Source of the DNA: Castor canadensis
Taxonomy: Eukaryota > Chordata > Mammalia > Rodentia > Castoridae
Reading direction: 5' to 3'
DNA length: 64,000 nucleotides
NCBI RefSeq assembly: GCF_047511655.1
Contig: NC_133389.1
Coordinates: 39,663,295-39,727,294, forward strand
In this document: one piece after another, positions 34,441 to 45,369 of the stretch
Layout: every line of letters starts with the position of its first letter
Numbering within the stretch: position 1 is the stretch's first letter
Notes under the pieces: model-generated
Databases searched by the model: none
What the model was told of the DNA's origin: nothing
The model's input: the letters and a program-made list of their open reading frames with translations, nothing else
Position numbers and translations under genes: made by a program

Positions 34441-36320
34441 AAGTAAGTCCCGAATTTTGTTTCCAAGTCATGAACTCTCGTCTAACATTTAAAGTGAATC
34501 CACAATGGATATGGATTATTCCTGATCCCAGTGACTCCCTTTTGGGGAATGTTAGTCTTTCTCTTGGATTTGAGTGCTTGGAAGAGTTCCAAAATTGGGA
34601 ATGGAAAAGAAAGAGCTGAATGACCCATACAGTCCCACCAGCCAGGCCTTACTCTAAGCCTCAGCCTCTCCTTGTCTCTGGAAGTATAGGAACCAACACT
34701 GAAGCTACCTGTCAAAGAGGGAGTCTTATCTTCATACAGCCTGCTCTAGAAAGGTGGTGTTTGCTTTCCCATCCTACCAGGAAAGGCAGCATCTCTTTGG
34801 GTCAGGAAAAGGAGCATGGAGATGAACCCTGGTCTCATTGAGCTCCAGATCCACATTTTTGTAGGGAGGACAGTGGGACCAGGCCCTGGGGCTTCTGGGC
34901 CAGAGCTGCCTCTGCTTTCAAGGAATTAGGCACCCACATGCCATTTCTTGGGGTAGTCCTTCCCACCATGCTCCCCAGACTTAGAGGAAAGAAAAAACAG
35001 CTGAATCTGCTGGGAGAGCAACCTGGCAGCTGGTGGAAATAACCCAGAACCTGGTTTCCTTCCTCCAGGTGCAGCAGCCCCAGAGGCCTTCAGCACTTTC
35101 CCAGTCACTAGTGATAGCAGCAGGAGGGCTGCTATGTGCTGCTGTGTGACTTCCCACTCTCCACAGCAAGGGACCTGATAGCATGGACATGAGAGGCAGG
35201 GAATTTTCCTAAGCTTATGGTCACCAAAGCATTTGAGCCTCTGGTGCCAGGGTTCTCAACCTGAGTGAACATCAGTCAGAGTTGTGGCAGATTAAAGGCC
35301 TTCCCCAAGTGTCTGATGCAGTAGATGGCCTGGGACAGTCTGGGGATTTGCATTTAACAAGTGATGCTGTGAGATCTGCTCTGTTGGTGAAATTGAATGT
35401 CTCAGAAGGACCTGAACTGCTGCCTGGTTCCTACTGTGGCCCGCGCACTTCCTGCTGGCAGCCATCATAGGAAAACCCCCAGCTTTCCTTTTAGTAGAAA
35501 CAGGAGCGAGTGAGCCAACAGCCCTTCCTGCTTCGTTCCCCCCTTCTATTATGCAGAGAGAACTTGGGGTAAGTCCACTTCTTTTCCATGAAGACCCTCC
35601 CACCACAAATGCTGGATGCTGCCTTTTCAGACTTTCCAGGGGCAAGTGTGCTGTATCCTTTTGGGAGGACCAGCAGACTGTTGATCCCACAAGCATCAGA
35701 GTTTCCAGGTGTGTGTTCCATGAACCCTCTATAGAGCCACCTGGAACCTGCTGAAATGAAACTCCTGTGCCACACCTGAGACCTGACCTCAGGGAGTTAT
35801 GCTCAGGATTTTACCCTTGACATATATCCCAGTGTGACTATGGTGCACCCAGAAATACGAGAGCTACTGCCTTCCACAGGCAGTGTGCAAGCTCTGAGGC
35901 TGGGCACCTGGCTCCCTTTGCAGTTCCCCTGCCACACTTCCCTCATGGGCCTGTTTTTGCTGGGGATTCGTGAGTTCCAAAGGTCATGTCATTTTGCACC
36001 CCAAGCTCCAGAAGTCTAAGCTGAGCCAAACCAAGCTTCAAGCTGTGACTATTTCCAATAATGAGTTCTATCGGCTTTGAAACCAGCAGGTAATCTGGTG
36101 CTGAAACAGCCCTTGTCCATGCTGTTGCCTGGTGATTCCCAGCTTTGGCTGGAATCACCTGCCAGGGGGAGGGTTGGGGTGTCTAAAACTACCCAGAGAG
36201 TTTTTGGGTTTGTTTTGATAGCATTATTATGATATAATTTGGGCACAGTAAAATTCACTAATTTTGAGTTATAGAGTTATGAATTTTGACAAATGTATAT
36301 GTTGAACAAAATCATATAAA
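34441..36320. other. Intergenic downstream of INO80C, no gene seen
   Basis: Apparently unique sequence. Open frames up to 134 codons at 35292-35775 overlap on both strands and show no domain. In human ZNF396 lies further in this direction; no zinc-finger or SCAN exon was recognised anywhere in the window. Confidence 0.5.
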
Positions 36321-36450
36321 GCCAGCATGGTAGTACACACCTGTAATTTCAGCACCCAGCACCAGGAAGCCTGAGTCAAGAGGATCTAGAGTTCATAGCC
36401 AACTTGGACCACATAGCAAGTTCAAGGCCAGCCTGAGTTGCATACACACA
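36321..36450 (+). mobile_element. B1-like SINE
   Basis: GCCAGCATGGTAGTACACAC, CTGTAATTTCAGCACC and CAAGTTCAAGGCCAGCCTGA. Confidence 0.75.
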
Positions 36451-36477
36451 GTATGTATGTGTGCAAATGTCTGCTCA

Positions 36478-36850
36478 TGTATTAGTCCTTTTATCATTAT
36501 TATAATGAAATACCTGAGGAGGGCTAAGTTTATAAAGAGAAGACATTTATTAAGACTACAGCTCTGGAGATCCAAGGGCACCACACTGACATTGGCTCAG
36601 CTCTGGTAAATCCTCTTGGCAGTGCCACATCAGGGAGGGAACAACTGTAAGAGGAGAGAGCCTACCAAAAGGCAGGAAGCCAGAGAGACTGGGGTCATTT
36701 AGCTCCTTCTGAGAGCATAGTCTTAAGACCTATAGAGTTTCTGTTTTGCCCCACCTCTAAAGGGTTCCACCTCCCAACCCTGCCACATTGAGGACCAATT
36801 TCCGAATGCATGAGTCTTTGAGGACAATGAATATGCAAACCACACAATGT
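36478..36850 (-). mobile_element. MaLR-type LTR, antisense, diverged
   Basis: TGTATTAGTCCTTTTATCAT, AATGAAATACCTGAGGAGGG, ACATTTATTAAGACTACAGC and CCCCACCTCTAAAGGGTTCC keep the order of antisense MaLR LTRs. Confidence 0.55.
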
Positions 36851-37049
36851 GTAGTTAGTAGTCCTTTTCATGGCACCCTCGCTGGAGCTAGGAAAGTGAA
36901 TGTTATTGCATCTGTTTTTACATCTTTCATGTTACCCCCTCCTCTCTACTTGGCGCTGCTCCAGCCTGACTTCAAAAGCACCCTACCTCCTGCATGGACG
37001 TTTGCAGTGTCCTCCTCACTGCTTTTTCCAGCAATCTACTCCACCTCAA

Positions 37050-37138
37050 CTTTTTCTTTTGTGCTGGTATTGGGGTTTGAACTCAGCTTTGTATTTGCTA
37101 GGCAAGCTCTCTACCACTTGGGCCACATCCTCAGCCCT
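37050..37138 (-). mobile_element. ID-like SINE
   Basis: TGGTATTGGGGTTTGAACTC, TTGCTAGGCAAGCTCTCTAC and CTTGGGCCACATCCTCAGCC. Confidence 0.8.
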
Positions 37139-37762
37139 GCCTTTCTACAACTTTTGACTTTGCCCATCATGGCATGTCTAGTGGTGAATGATTTGTGTCT
37201 GATACCTGGTCAATTCTGGCGTTGGCCACAAGGGTCCAAAGGTTAAATACAGCACTTAAAATGCCCAATTAGCTGGGTTTTAGAAATCAGATTTTCTTCT
37301 GAATACCATGCTGAGATCCAATCTGCTCTGACTGGATGGAGTTCATCTGTTTCCTAACATCTGATACATGTCTTCACCAAGAAGAGGAGAGCAATCCAGA
37401 CATATTTTAGAACAACCTGCAGTGTTGGATATATGCTTTCCAGAGCAGGGGCAGTCCTTATGTGTGAGGGAGTCTCAAGTTTAAAGCACACATCTATCTA
37501 GACTTTCAATGTATTTTGCAATTGATGTGGCATCTGATAGAAGGCCAAAAGTTATTTCCAGTGAGAAATCTATTTTCTGAATCCATGGCTCTTGGGACGA
37601 GATCAGACACTTAATATCTCCAGTGGCTATATCTGTGACTGTGTTTACTGAACTTAGTAAAAATAAAGGGTAAGGAAGGAAAACAATGCAGTATAGAATT
37701 TGACCCATCATCAAATAGGATACCGTACTTTGGGGAAAGATTGCAAATGATGTTCTGTTAGG

Positions 37763-37798
37763 AATGCATGAAGCAAAAAAAAAAAAATGCATGAAGCA
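37763..37798 (+). mobile_element. Poly(A)-only retro-insertion with 13-bp direct repeats
   Basis: AATGCATGAAGCA at 37763-37775 is repeated exactly at 37786-37798, and only ten A residues separate the copies. This looks like target-primed insertion of a tail without body. A slippage duplication next to an A-run is the alternative. Confidence 0.6.
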
Positions 37799-37849
37799 AT
37801 TAGTGCCATTTGCAATAATGTCCTACTAGAGGGGAAGTGTGGGTCTTAT

Positions 37850-38215
37850 TTGGATCTTGATTCAAACAAAAAACTTAAAATATTTTTGAGACAATTGGAA
37901 ATTTGGTATATTTTTGATATTTGGTAGGAGTTCTTATGAATACTTTTAGTTGTGGTGATGACATTGTAATATTAAAGAAGGGGTCATACTTTAGAGACAC
38001 ACTGAAATATTTATGGATGGAATGATATGATATCTGGAGTTTGTTTTCAGATGATATTGGGGAGAGGAAGTAGATGGAAGTAGTGTTGAAACAAGATTGG
38101 CTCTGAGTCAATTATTGTTAAAACAGTGCTAAGTACATGGAAGTTTGTTATACTGTTCTACTTTTGTATGTGTTTGAATTTCTTCATAATAAAAATTTTA
38201 AAAAGAATATATTTT
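37850..38215 (+). mobile_element. Old repeat 3' end, L1-like
   Basis: GTTGTTAAAACAGTGCTAAG-like text and GTATGTGTTTGAATTTCTTC ending ATAATAAAAATTTTAAAAAG resemble an old retroposon 3' end with an A-rich tail. Family uncertain. Confidence 0.4.
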
Positions 38216-38442
38216 TATTCTTAAAAGTTGTGGTGAAATTGGTGAGCTGTATTAGGTTGAACTGGTTAGTTGATGCTGAAAATGCTGCCTGAATGGTGTA
38301 AGACTGGAAACACTTAATTCCTAACACATCACACAATGACTAAGTTACAAGAAAAGGCCAACATGGTAGGTGATGCTGTCCTTTAGATGTTCTAAATAGA
38401 GGTCTTCATTGTGTGTCCCTTTGTCCTGGCGGGCTGTAAGAA

Positions 38443-38935
38443 TACTATGTTAGTCAACTTTCTGTTGCTGTGACAAAATACCTAAAAAAAAAAACAGTTT
38501 TAAAGGAGGAAAGATTTATTTAGGTTCATGGTTTCAGAGGTTTCAGTCTATAGTTGGTTGGCTCCATTGCTATGGGTCTGTGGTGAGGCAGAACATCATG
38601 GTGGCTGGAATGTGTGGCAGAGGAGGCTGTTTACCTTATAAAGGCAAAAAGAGAGAGGGAAAGAAGGAAAGAAGACAAGGAAAGAGGGAGAGAGACAGGG
38701 AAAGAGAAGCAGAGGGGGGCGGGGGGAAGCTAGGGACGTGGACACCCACAGTTACCTGCATCCTTCAACTAGATATGAGTAGCCCATTCAGCCATGAACT
38801 TACTGATGAATTAATCCATTGATGAAGTTTAGCACCCTTATGGCCCCGTCACCTCTAAATAATACCATCCACTGGGACCAAGCCTTTAACACATGAATCT
38901 TCGGGCAGACACCAGCTTTGAGTTTATTGTGGGAT
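38443..38935 (-). mobile_element. MaLR-type (ORR1/MT-like) LTR with expanded purine tract
   Basis: GTTAGTCAACTTTCTGTTGC, GTTCATGGTTTCAGAGGTTT, CATGGTGGCTGGAATGTG, and at the far end GACCAAGCCTTTAACACATG give the antisense ORR1/MT-like order. A GA-rich tract (38641-38728) is expanded inside it. Confidence 0.65.
38641..38728. repeat. Purine-rich tract
   Basis: GAGAGAGG, AAAGAAGG and GGGGGGCGGGGGG units within the antisense LTR. Confidence 0.85.
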
Positions 38936-39094
38936 ATAAATAAGTCGTATGGGAGGGTGTTTGAGATGCATTAGAATGACTGACAATGACTTGAGAAAAT
39001 ACCATTGATCTTATTCCTGATAGACTCTACACATACAGAAGATTGGTACCAAGTGGGCACAAATCCTGAAGTTACTGTGTCTCTGTAAAACCTT

Positions 39095-39344
39095 CCAGAA
39101 AGCCAACGAAGAAGTTTGGTATACTTTTGGAACATCATTTTCAAGGTCTGGTATTGTCATTGCAGGTACTTTTTCTTTGTAAAGACCAAAAACTCTCATC
39201 TTTATCTCTAGTTAGCAATTTCCTCCCCAGTTGTTATTAGGGGAGATATCAGTCACCAAGGTGTGGGCTGGATCCCTGAAAAAAGCCCTTGCGATATTCT
39301 ACCCTTCATCCCCCAGGTCATGCCCTCGTGCACTCACACTGGAA
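39095..39344 (-). repeat. Left arm of an unidentified inverted repeat
   Basis: The reverse complement of this 250-bp stretch aligns nearly end to end with 44009-44263. Shared blocks include GTAGAATATCGCAAGGGCTT, GGGGAGGAAATTGCTAACTA and GAGATAAAGATGAGAGTTT. On the minus strand a 62-codon frame (39199 down to 39011) starts MRVFGLYKEKVPAMTIPDLE. I do not recognise the element or the peptide. Confidence 0.75.
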
Positions 39345-39574
39345 CACAGAAAGAAATGAGATCTTCAGAGAAGTACATGAACAAACTGTTGGAGCTGAGG
39401 AAATTGCTTTTGCTGAATTTCAACTAGGTTTTTGCTTTTGTGCCCATACTAAGAAGGGCACTGAAAGAGTGGGAAGACACAGCCCTTCAAAATGCCTATT
39501 GGGTTTGACGCAGAAATGTCCCCCAGGCCCCCCATATCACTGCCCTGCATGTGAGATTTCTAGCTCAGCACCCA

Positions 39575-39750
39575 GACATGGAGACTGATAACCTGGATTT
39601 GAATTGCATTTCTACAGTTGATCTTGGGCAAGTTACTCACTTACTCTTAAATTCTTTGTTTTCTTATCTGGAAAATGAGCAATGTAGGAGTTTCTACCCC
39701 ACGTGATTGTTAAGATCACATCTACTGATGAAGATTAGCAGAGCCTTAAA
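39575..39750 (+). mobile_element. MIR fragment
   Basis: GATTTGAATTGCATTTCTAC, GATCTTGGGCAAGTTACTCA and TTTTCTTATCTGGAAAATGA match the MIR core. Confidence 0.7.
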
Positions 39751-39824
39751 CTCAGTTTCTTGGCATGTGGACTGTGATTGCCCACATCACATCCCTCAGT
39801 CTGTACATTAGAAAGATGGGTCTT

Positions 39825-41957
39825 CAGGTAGGCTTCATCCCAGGGATGCAGGGGTGGTTCAACATACGAAAATCAATAAATGCAATAAACCACATTAACA
39901 GAAGCAAAGACAAAAACCACTTGATCATCTCAATAGATGCAGAAAAAGCCTTTGATAAGATCCAACATCATTTCATGATAAAAGCTCTAAGAACACTAGG
40001 AATAGAAGGAAAGTTCCTCAACATTATAAAAGCTATATATGACAAACCTACAGCCAGCATTATACTTAACGGAGAAAAATTAAAACCATTCCCTCTAAAA
40101 TCAGGAACCAGATAAGGATGCCCACTATCTCCACTCCTATTCAACATAGTACTGGAATTCCTAGCCAGAGCAATTAGGCAAGAAGAAGGAATAAAAGGAA
40201 TACAAATAGGTAAAGAAACTGTCAAAATATCCCTATTTGCAGACGACATGATCCTATACCTTAAAGACCCAAAAAACTCTACTCAGAAGCTTCTAGACAT
40301 CATCAATAGCTATAGCAAGGTAGCAGGATATAAAATCAACATAGAAAAATCATTAGCATTTCTATACACTAACAATGAGCAAACGGAAAAAGAATGTATG
40401 AAAACAATTCCATTTACAATAGCCTCAAACAAAATCAAATACCTAGGTGTAAACCTAACAAAAGATGTGAAAGACCTCTACAAGGAAAACTATACACTTC
40501 TGAAGAAAGAGATTGAGGAAGACTATAGAAAGTGGAGAGATCTCCCATGCTCATGGATTGGTAGAATCAACATAGTAAAAATGTCGATACTCCCCAAAGT
40601 AATCTACATGTTTAATGCAATTCCCATCAAAATTCCAATGACATTCATTAAAGAGATTGAAAAAGCTACTGTTAAATTTATATGGAAACACAAGAGGCCA
40701 CGAATAGCCAAGGCAATACTCAGTCAAAAGAACAATGCAGGAGGTATCACAATACCTGACTTCAAACTATATTACAAACCAATAACAATAAAAACAGCAT
40801 GGTACTGGCACAAAAACAGACATGAAGACCAGTGGAACAGAATAGAGGATCCAGATATGAAGCCACACAACTATGAGCAACTTGTCTTTGACAAAGGAGC
40901 TAAAAATATACGATGGAGAAATAGCAGCCTCTTCAACAAAAACTGCTGGGAAAACTGGTTAGCAGTCTGCAAAAAACTGAATCTAGATCCATATATATCA
41001 CCCTATACCAAGATTAACTCAAAATGGATCAAGGATCTTAATATCAGACCCCAAAGTCTTAAGTTGATATAAGAAAGAGTAGGAAATACTCTGGAGTTAG
41101 TAGGTATAGGTAAGAACTTTCTCAATGAAACCCCAGCAGCACAGCAACTAAGAGATAGCATAGATAAATGGGACCTCATAAAACTAAAAAGCTTCTGTTC
41201 ATCAAAAGAAATGGTCTCTAAACTGAAGAGAACACCCACAGAGTGGGAGAAAATATTTGCTAATTATACATCAGACAAAGGACTGATAACCAGAATGTAC
41301 AGGGAACTTAAAAAACTAAATTCTCCCAAAACTAATGAACCAATAAAGAAATGGGCATGTGAACTAAACAGAACTTTCTCAAAAGAAGAAATTCAAATGG
41401 CCAGAAAACACATGAAAAAATGCTCACCATCTCTAGCAATAAAGGAAATGCAAATTAAAACCACACTAAGATTCCACCTCACCCCTGTTAGAATAGCCAT
41501 CATCAGCAACACCACCAACAACAGGTGTTGGCGAGGATGCGGGGAAAAAGGAACCCTCTTACACTGTTGGTGGGAATGTAGACTAGTACAACCACTCTGG
41601 AAAAAAATTTGGAGGCTACTTAAAAAGCTGGACATCGATCTACCATTTGATCCAGCAATACCACTCTTGGGGATATACCCAAAAGACTGTTACTCCAGAG
41701 GCACCTGCACATCCATGTTTATTGCGGCACTATTCACAATAGCCAAGTTATGGAAACAGCCAAGATGCCCCAGCACTGACGAATGGATTAAGAAAATGTG
41801 GTATCTATACACAATGGAATTTTATGCAGCCATGAAGAAGAACAAAATGTTATCATTCGCTGGTAAATGGATGGAATTGGAGAACATCATTCTGAGTGAG
41901 GTTAGCCTGGCTCAAAAAACCAAAAATCATATGTTCTCCCTCATATGTGGACATTAG
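39825..41957 (+). pseudogene. L1 ORF2 C-terminal part (reverse transcriptase and Cys-rich domain), two nonsense codons
   Basis: A single reading frame of 711 codons including the natural stop covers roughly the last 55% of L1 ORF2. Visible parts: GFIPGMQGW, the [12 protein letters not shown] palm motif, the catalytic FADD box at 40236-40247, ADFKLYY-like and [10 protein letters not shown] thumb/linker text, and the C-terminal [18 protein letters not shown] zinc-knuckle-like motif near 41524-41577. It ends SLICGH then TAG at 41955-41957. Two in-frame TAA codons (40113-40115 and 41070-41072) interrupt it. Both stand where L1 usually has Gln (before GCPLSP and before ERVGN), so each is explained by one C-to-T change. 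No frameshift is seen. No complete endonuclease-plus-RT protein can be made. Confidence 0.9.
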
Positions 41958-42332
41958 ATCAAGGGCAAACACAACAAGGGGATTGGACTATGAGCACATG
42001 ATAAAAGCGAGAGCACACAAGGGAGGGGTGAGGATAGGTAAGACACCTAAAAAACTAGCTAGCATTTGTTGCCCTTAACGCAGAGAAACTAAAGCAGATA
42101 CCTTAAAGCAACTGAGGCCAATGGGAAAAGGGGAACAGGTACTAGAGAAAAGGTGAGATCAAAAAGAATTTACCTAGAAGGTAACACCCACGCACAGGAA
42201 ATCAATGTGAGTCAATGCCCTGTATAGCTATCCTTATCTCAACCAGCAAAAACCCTTGTTCCTTCCTATTATTGCTTATACTCTCTCTACAACAAAATTA
42301 GAGATAAGGGCAAAATAGTTTCTGCTGGGTAT

Positions 42333-42394
42333 TGGGGGGGGGAGCGGGAGGGGGTGGAGTGGGTGGTCAGGGAGGGGGTGGGGGCAGGGGGGAG
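42333..42394 (+). repeat. G-rich polypurine tract of the L1 3' UTR
   Basis: About 60 bases with at least seven runs of three or more G (for example GGAGGGGGTGGGGGC). This is the G-quadruplex-prone tract characteristic of mammalian L1 3' UTRs. Confidence 0.85.
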
Positions 42395-42889
42395 AAATGA
42401 ACCAAGCCTTGTGTGCACATATGAATAATAAAAGAAAAATGAAAAAAAAAAGAAAGATGGGTCTTTTCCTGAATTGCACCTCTCTTAGATTATTTTTCGC
42501 ATTTCTTTGTCTCCTAAGGACTATTAGATCTAAATTTGCAGCCCACTTTATTGAGTAAACATCATATGGTAGGCGTTTCCATGCGTTTGTCTTTATTCTC
42601 TATCAGTTATTTTCCTAATCTTCATTGCTTATCTTGGACATTTACTGTATCCTTTATTGTGTGTATTTTAATAAGCTGGCTCAACTTTTTTAGGGACAAA
42701 AGGAGTAAATAGCTAGTTAAAAAAATAAGCAAATGATCTGCCACTGACACTGGTAGAGAGAGAGAGGAAGTGAAGTAGTTGTAGGACTAGATAACTGAGG
42801 ACCTTGAGGGATGAGCTACTCCACAATAAAGGCATTTGAGGAGGAGCCCATCGAAACCACTTGTTGAACTTCATAGAAATAATTATTAC

Positions 42890-43125
42890 ATTCCTGTAAT
42901 CCCAGCACTCAGGAGGTGGAGGTAGGAGGGTTGAGAGTTCAAGGTTATCCTGTACTACATAATTAGTTCAAGGCCAGCCTGAGCTACATAGATTGTCTTA
43001 AAACAAAAACAAAAATAACACAAAACCAAGGTCTAGGGGCATGGCTCAAATGGTAAAGCTGCTAGCCTAACATGCTTGAGGTCTTTAGTTCAATCTCCAC
43101 TACTGCAAAACAAAAACAAAGATAT
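42890..43125 (+). mobile_element. B1+ID-like composite SINE
   Basis: CCTGTAATCCCAGCACTCAG, CAAGGCCAGCCTGAGCTACA, then GGCATGGCTCAAATGGTAAA and TAGTTCAATCTCCACTACTG. The B1 half is close to typical rodent B1. Confidence 0.8.
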
Positions 43126-43302
43126 CATTATTACCGTATGCCTTCTTTGGTATTTATCATGTATACTACCATTGTTTGTTTCCAATAGGATAACAAACCA
43201 TAAAACCTTTAAACAACAACAATAACAAAAAAGGGCTAGTTGTTTACTTGTTTTAGTGACAGGATTGGGTGGGTAAAATAGGAGACCCTCCCTCCCATTG
43301 TA

Positions 43303-43784
43303 AACACAGGGCTTTTTTTTTTTAATTTATTTCATTCATATGTGCATACATTGTTTGGGTCATTTCTCCCCCTTTCCCCCACCCCCTCCTTCTCCCCACT
43401 ACTCCCTTGCTACCAGGCAGAAACTATTTTGCCCTTATCTCTGATTTTGTTGAAGAGAGAGTATAGGCAATAATAGGAAGGACCAAGGGTTTTTGCTAGT
43501 TGAGATAAGGATAGCTATACAGGGAGTTTACTCACGTTGCTTTCCTGTACATATGTGTTACATTCTAAATTAATTCTTCTTGAACTAACCTTTTCTCTAG
43601 TTCCTGGTCCCCTCTCCTATTGGCCTCTGTTGCTTTAAAGTTTCTGCATTAGTTCCTTTGCATTGAGGACATCAGGTGCTATCTTTTTTTTTTTTTGAGT
43701 TTCTTGCCTATCCTCATATCTCCCTTGTGTGCTCTCGCCTCATCATGTGATCAAAGCCCAATCCCCTTGTTGAACACAGGGCTT
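43303..43784 (-). mobile_element. L1 3' end, antisense, with 12-bp target-site duplication
   Basis: AACACAGGGCTT at 43303-43314 and 43773-43784 flank 458 bases. Reverse-complemented, the body matches the 3' UTR of the neighbouring L1 (for example AGAGATAAGGGCAAAATAGT, GCTATCCTTATCTCAAC), including the G-rich tract and an A-rich tail. Sequence differences show a related but separate insertion. It carries only the last few dozen bases before the UTR and no coding part. Confidence 0.9.
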
Positions 43785-44008
43785 CTGATACACCTGGTTT
43801 TCTTTCATGACTCAGTGGCCTCTGTCCACTGGCATTTCTGTTCCAACTGCAGACAAAGTCTTTCCTGGGAAGAGTCAGTGTTTTCCTGGCCTACAGGACA
43901 CTGATTGCTGACAGGTGCACAATGTGCACAAAACACACCACTTTGCCTGTTTGAGGTCAGGAAGATGAGTCACATCCAGCAGCCCTGGTGACTTGGAGCC
44001 TTGGATCT

Positions 44009-44263
44009 TTCCAGCGTGAGTGCAGAAGGGCATGGCCTGGGGGATGCAGGGTAGAATATCGCAAGGGCTTTTTTTCAGAGATCCAGCCAAAGCCTTGATG
44101 ACTGAAATCTCCCTTAATAACAAGTGGGGAGGAAATTGCTAACTAGAGATAAAGATGAGAGTTTCTGGTCTTTTCAAAGAAAAAGTCCCTTCAACAATAC
44201 CAGACGTTGAAAATGACACTTCAAAAGTATACATTTCTCCAAACTTATTGCGTGGCTGTCTGG
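44009..44263 (+). repeat. Right arm of an unidentified inverted repeat
   Basis: Partner of the 39095-39344 arm in opposite orientation. A 60-codon frame at 44155-44337 starts MRVSGLFKEKVPSTIPDVEN. Relative to the other arm it has a clean 3-bp deletion within that frame (after KEKVP) and then a 7-bp insertion after KVY that breaks the shared frame. Similarity stops sharply at GCGTGAGTGCAG on one side and after GGCTGTCTGG on the other. Confidence 0.75.
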
Positions 44264-44719
44264 TTTTCTCTGAAATTCCATGCTGCCACTCTTGGCTTAT
44301 GGAGTGGCAGAGGACCAATGCTTTTGACTTAGCCTGAAATGCTAAACCAGGGTGAAAGGCAAGACAGGACATGCTACGGATGGAGTACATAAGCGGCAAC
44401 TTCTGGTTGCAGATTGGATCTCAGAGAGTAAAAGCAAGACCCGGTTATAGTGTAGCATTGCCTGGGCCAGGGCCCTTCTCAGAGAAAGGAGGCTGGATAA
44501 TGTGTGTGTTCCCTCTCAGAGAAATAATTTCCTAGCCTATGGCAAGGCTTATCTCTTATTTGTAAGAAGCCTTTTATTTATTTTTCTTCTCTATTTTAAT
44601 TTAAGAAAAAATAAAAATCCATTGCACAAACACTCAGATGTAGATATGAAAAAACACATATGGTATGAACATTGCTAAATGAACATTGACAAAATCACAA
44701 CCCATAGACAAGCCCTGTC

Positions 44720-45025
44720 ATGGTTCAGAAGCACAAGTCCAAGTTCATGTGTTGGAAACTTAATCCCCAATGCCATACTATTGAGAGGTGGGGCTCTTAA
44801 GATGTGATTAGGTCACAAGGACTCTGCGCTCAAGAATGGAGTGGGTTCCTGAATAAAAAAGGATGAGTTTAACTTTACCCTACTTTCTGTCTAGTGTGCG
44901 CTTGTTTGCCCTTCTACAACAGGACTACACAGCACACCAGGTGCTGGCACCAGGTACTTTCCAGCCTCTAGAACCATGAGCAAAATAAACTTCTTGTGCT
45001 TATAATTTACTTAGTATGTGGTATT
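44720..45025 (+). mobile_element. MaLR-type LTR, partial
   Basis: TTCATGTGTTGGAAACTTAA, TGAGAGGTGGGGCTCTTAAG, TGATTAGGTCACAAGGACTC and CCTCTAGAACCATGAGCAAA, then AATAAACTTC follow MST/ORR1-like LTR order. Confidence 0.6.
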
Positions 45026-45369
45026 AAAATAAACACCAGATTAAAACAAACACTTTTAATGGGGGGTTGAACATAAAATAGAAAAACTAACATTCTGATT
45101 GTTTTGTTAAAGATGTAGACTTTTCTTGAGACTTTCATACAAGGCAATGGATGAATGATGTTAGCCTGCTGAAGAAAACACATTTTTGACATGGAAAAAG
45201 GCACTTCTCCAAATACCTATTATAGTTATGACAACTTTGAAATAAACTGTCAAACTCTCAGGGATTTCTTTTGGAAACAACTCAGACCTCAGCCCTCCTG
45301 CTTTCAGAGGCTAGGGATAGCTAGAGACTGCCATCACAAACGCTATTTTTGCAATTAAAAAAAAAATTC

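Larger units (their letters stand above)
39810..42465 (+). mobile_element. 5'-truncated, fairly young L1 with 15-bp target-site duplication
   Basis: AGAAAGATGGGTCTT at 39810-39824 is repeated at 42451-42465. The element body (39825-42450) starts inside ORF2 at the [10 protein letters not shown] motif, runs through ORF2 and a 3' UTR with a G-rich tract, and ends in an A-rich tail after AATAATAAAAG. The target reads TT/AGAAA, compatible with L1 endonuclease preference (TT/AAAA). ORF1, the 5' UTR and the endonuclease domain are absent, so it cannot move by itself. Absence of frameshifts over more than 2 kb and the intact duplication indicate a recent insertion. Confidence 0.92.
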
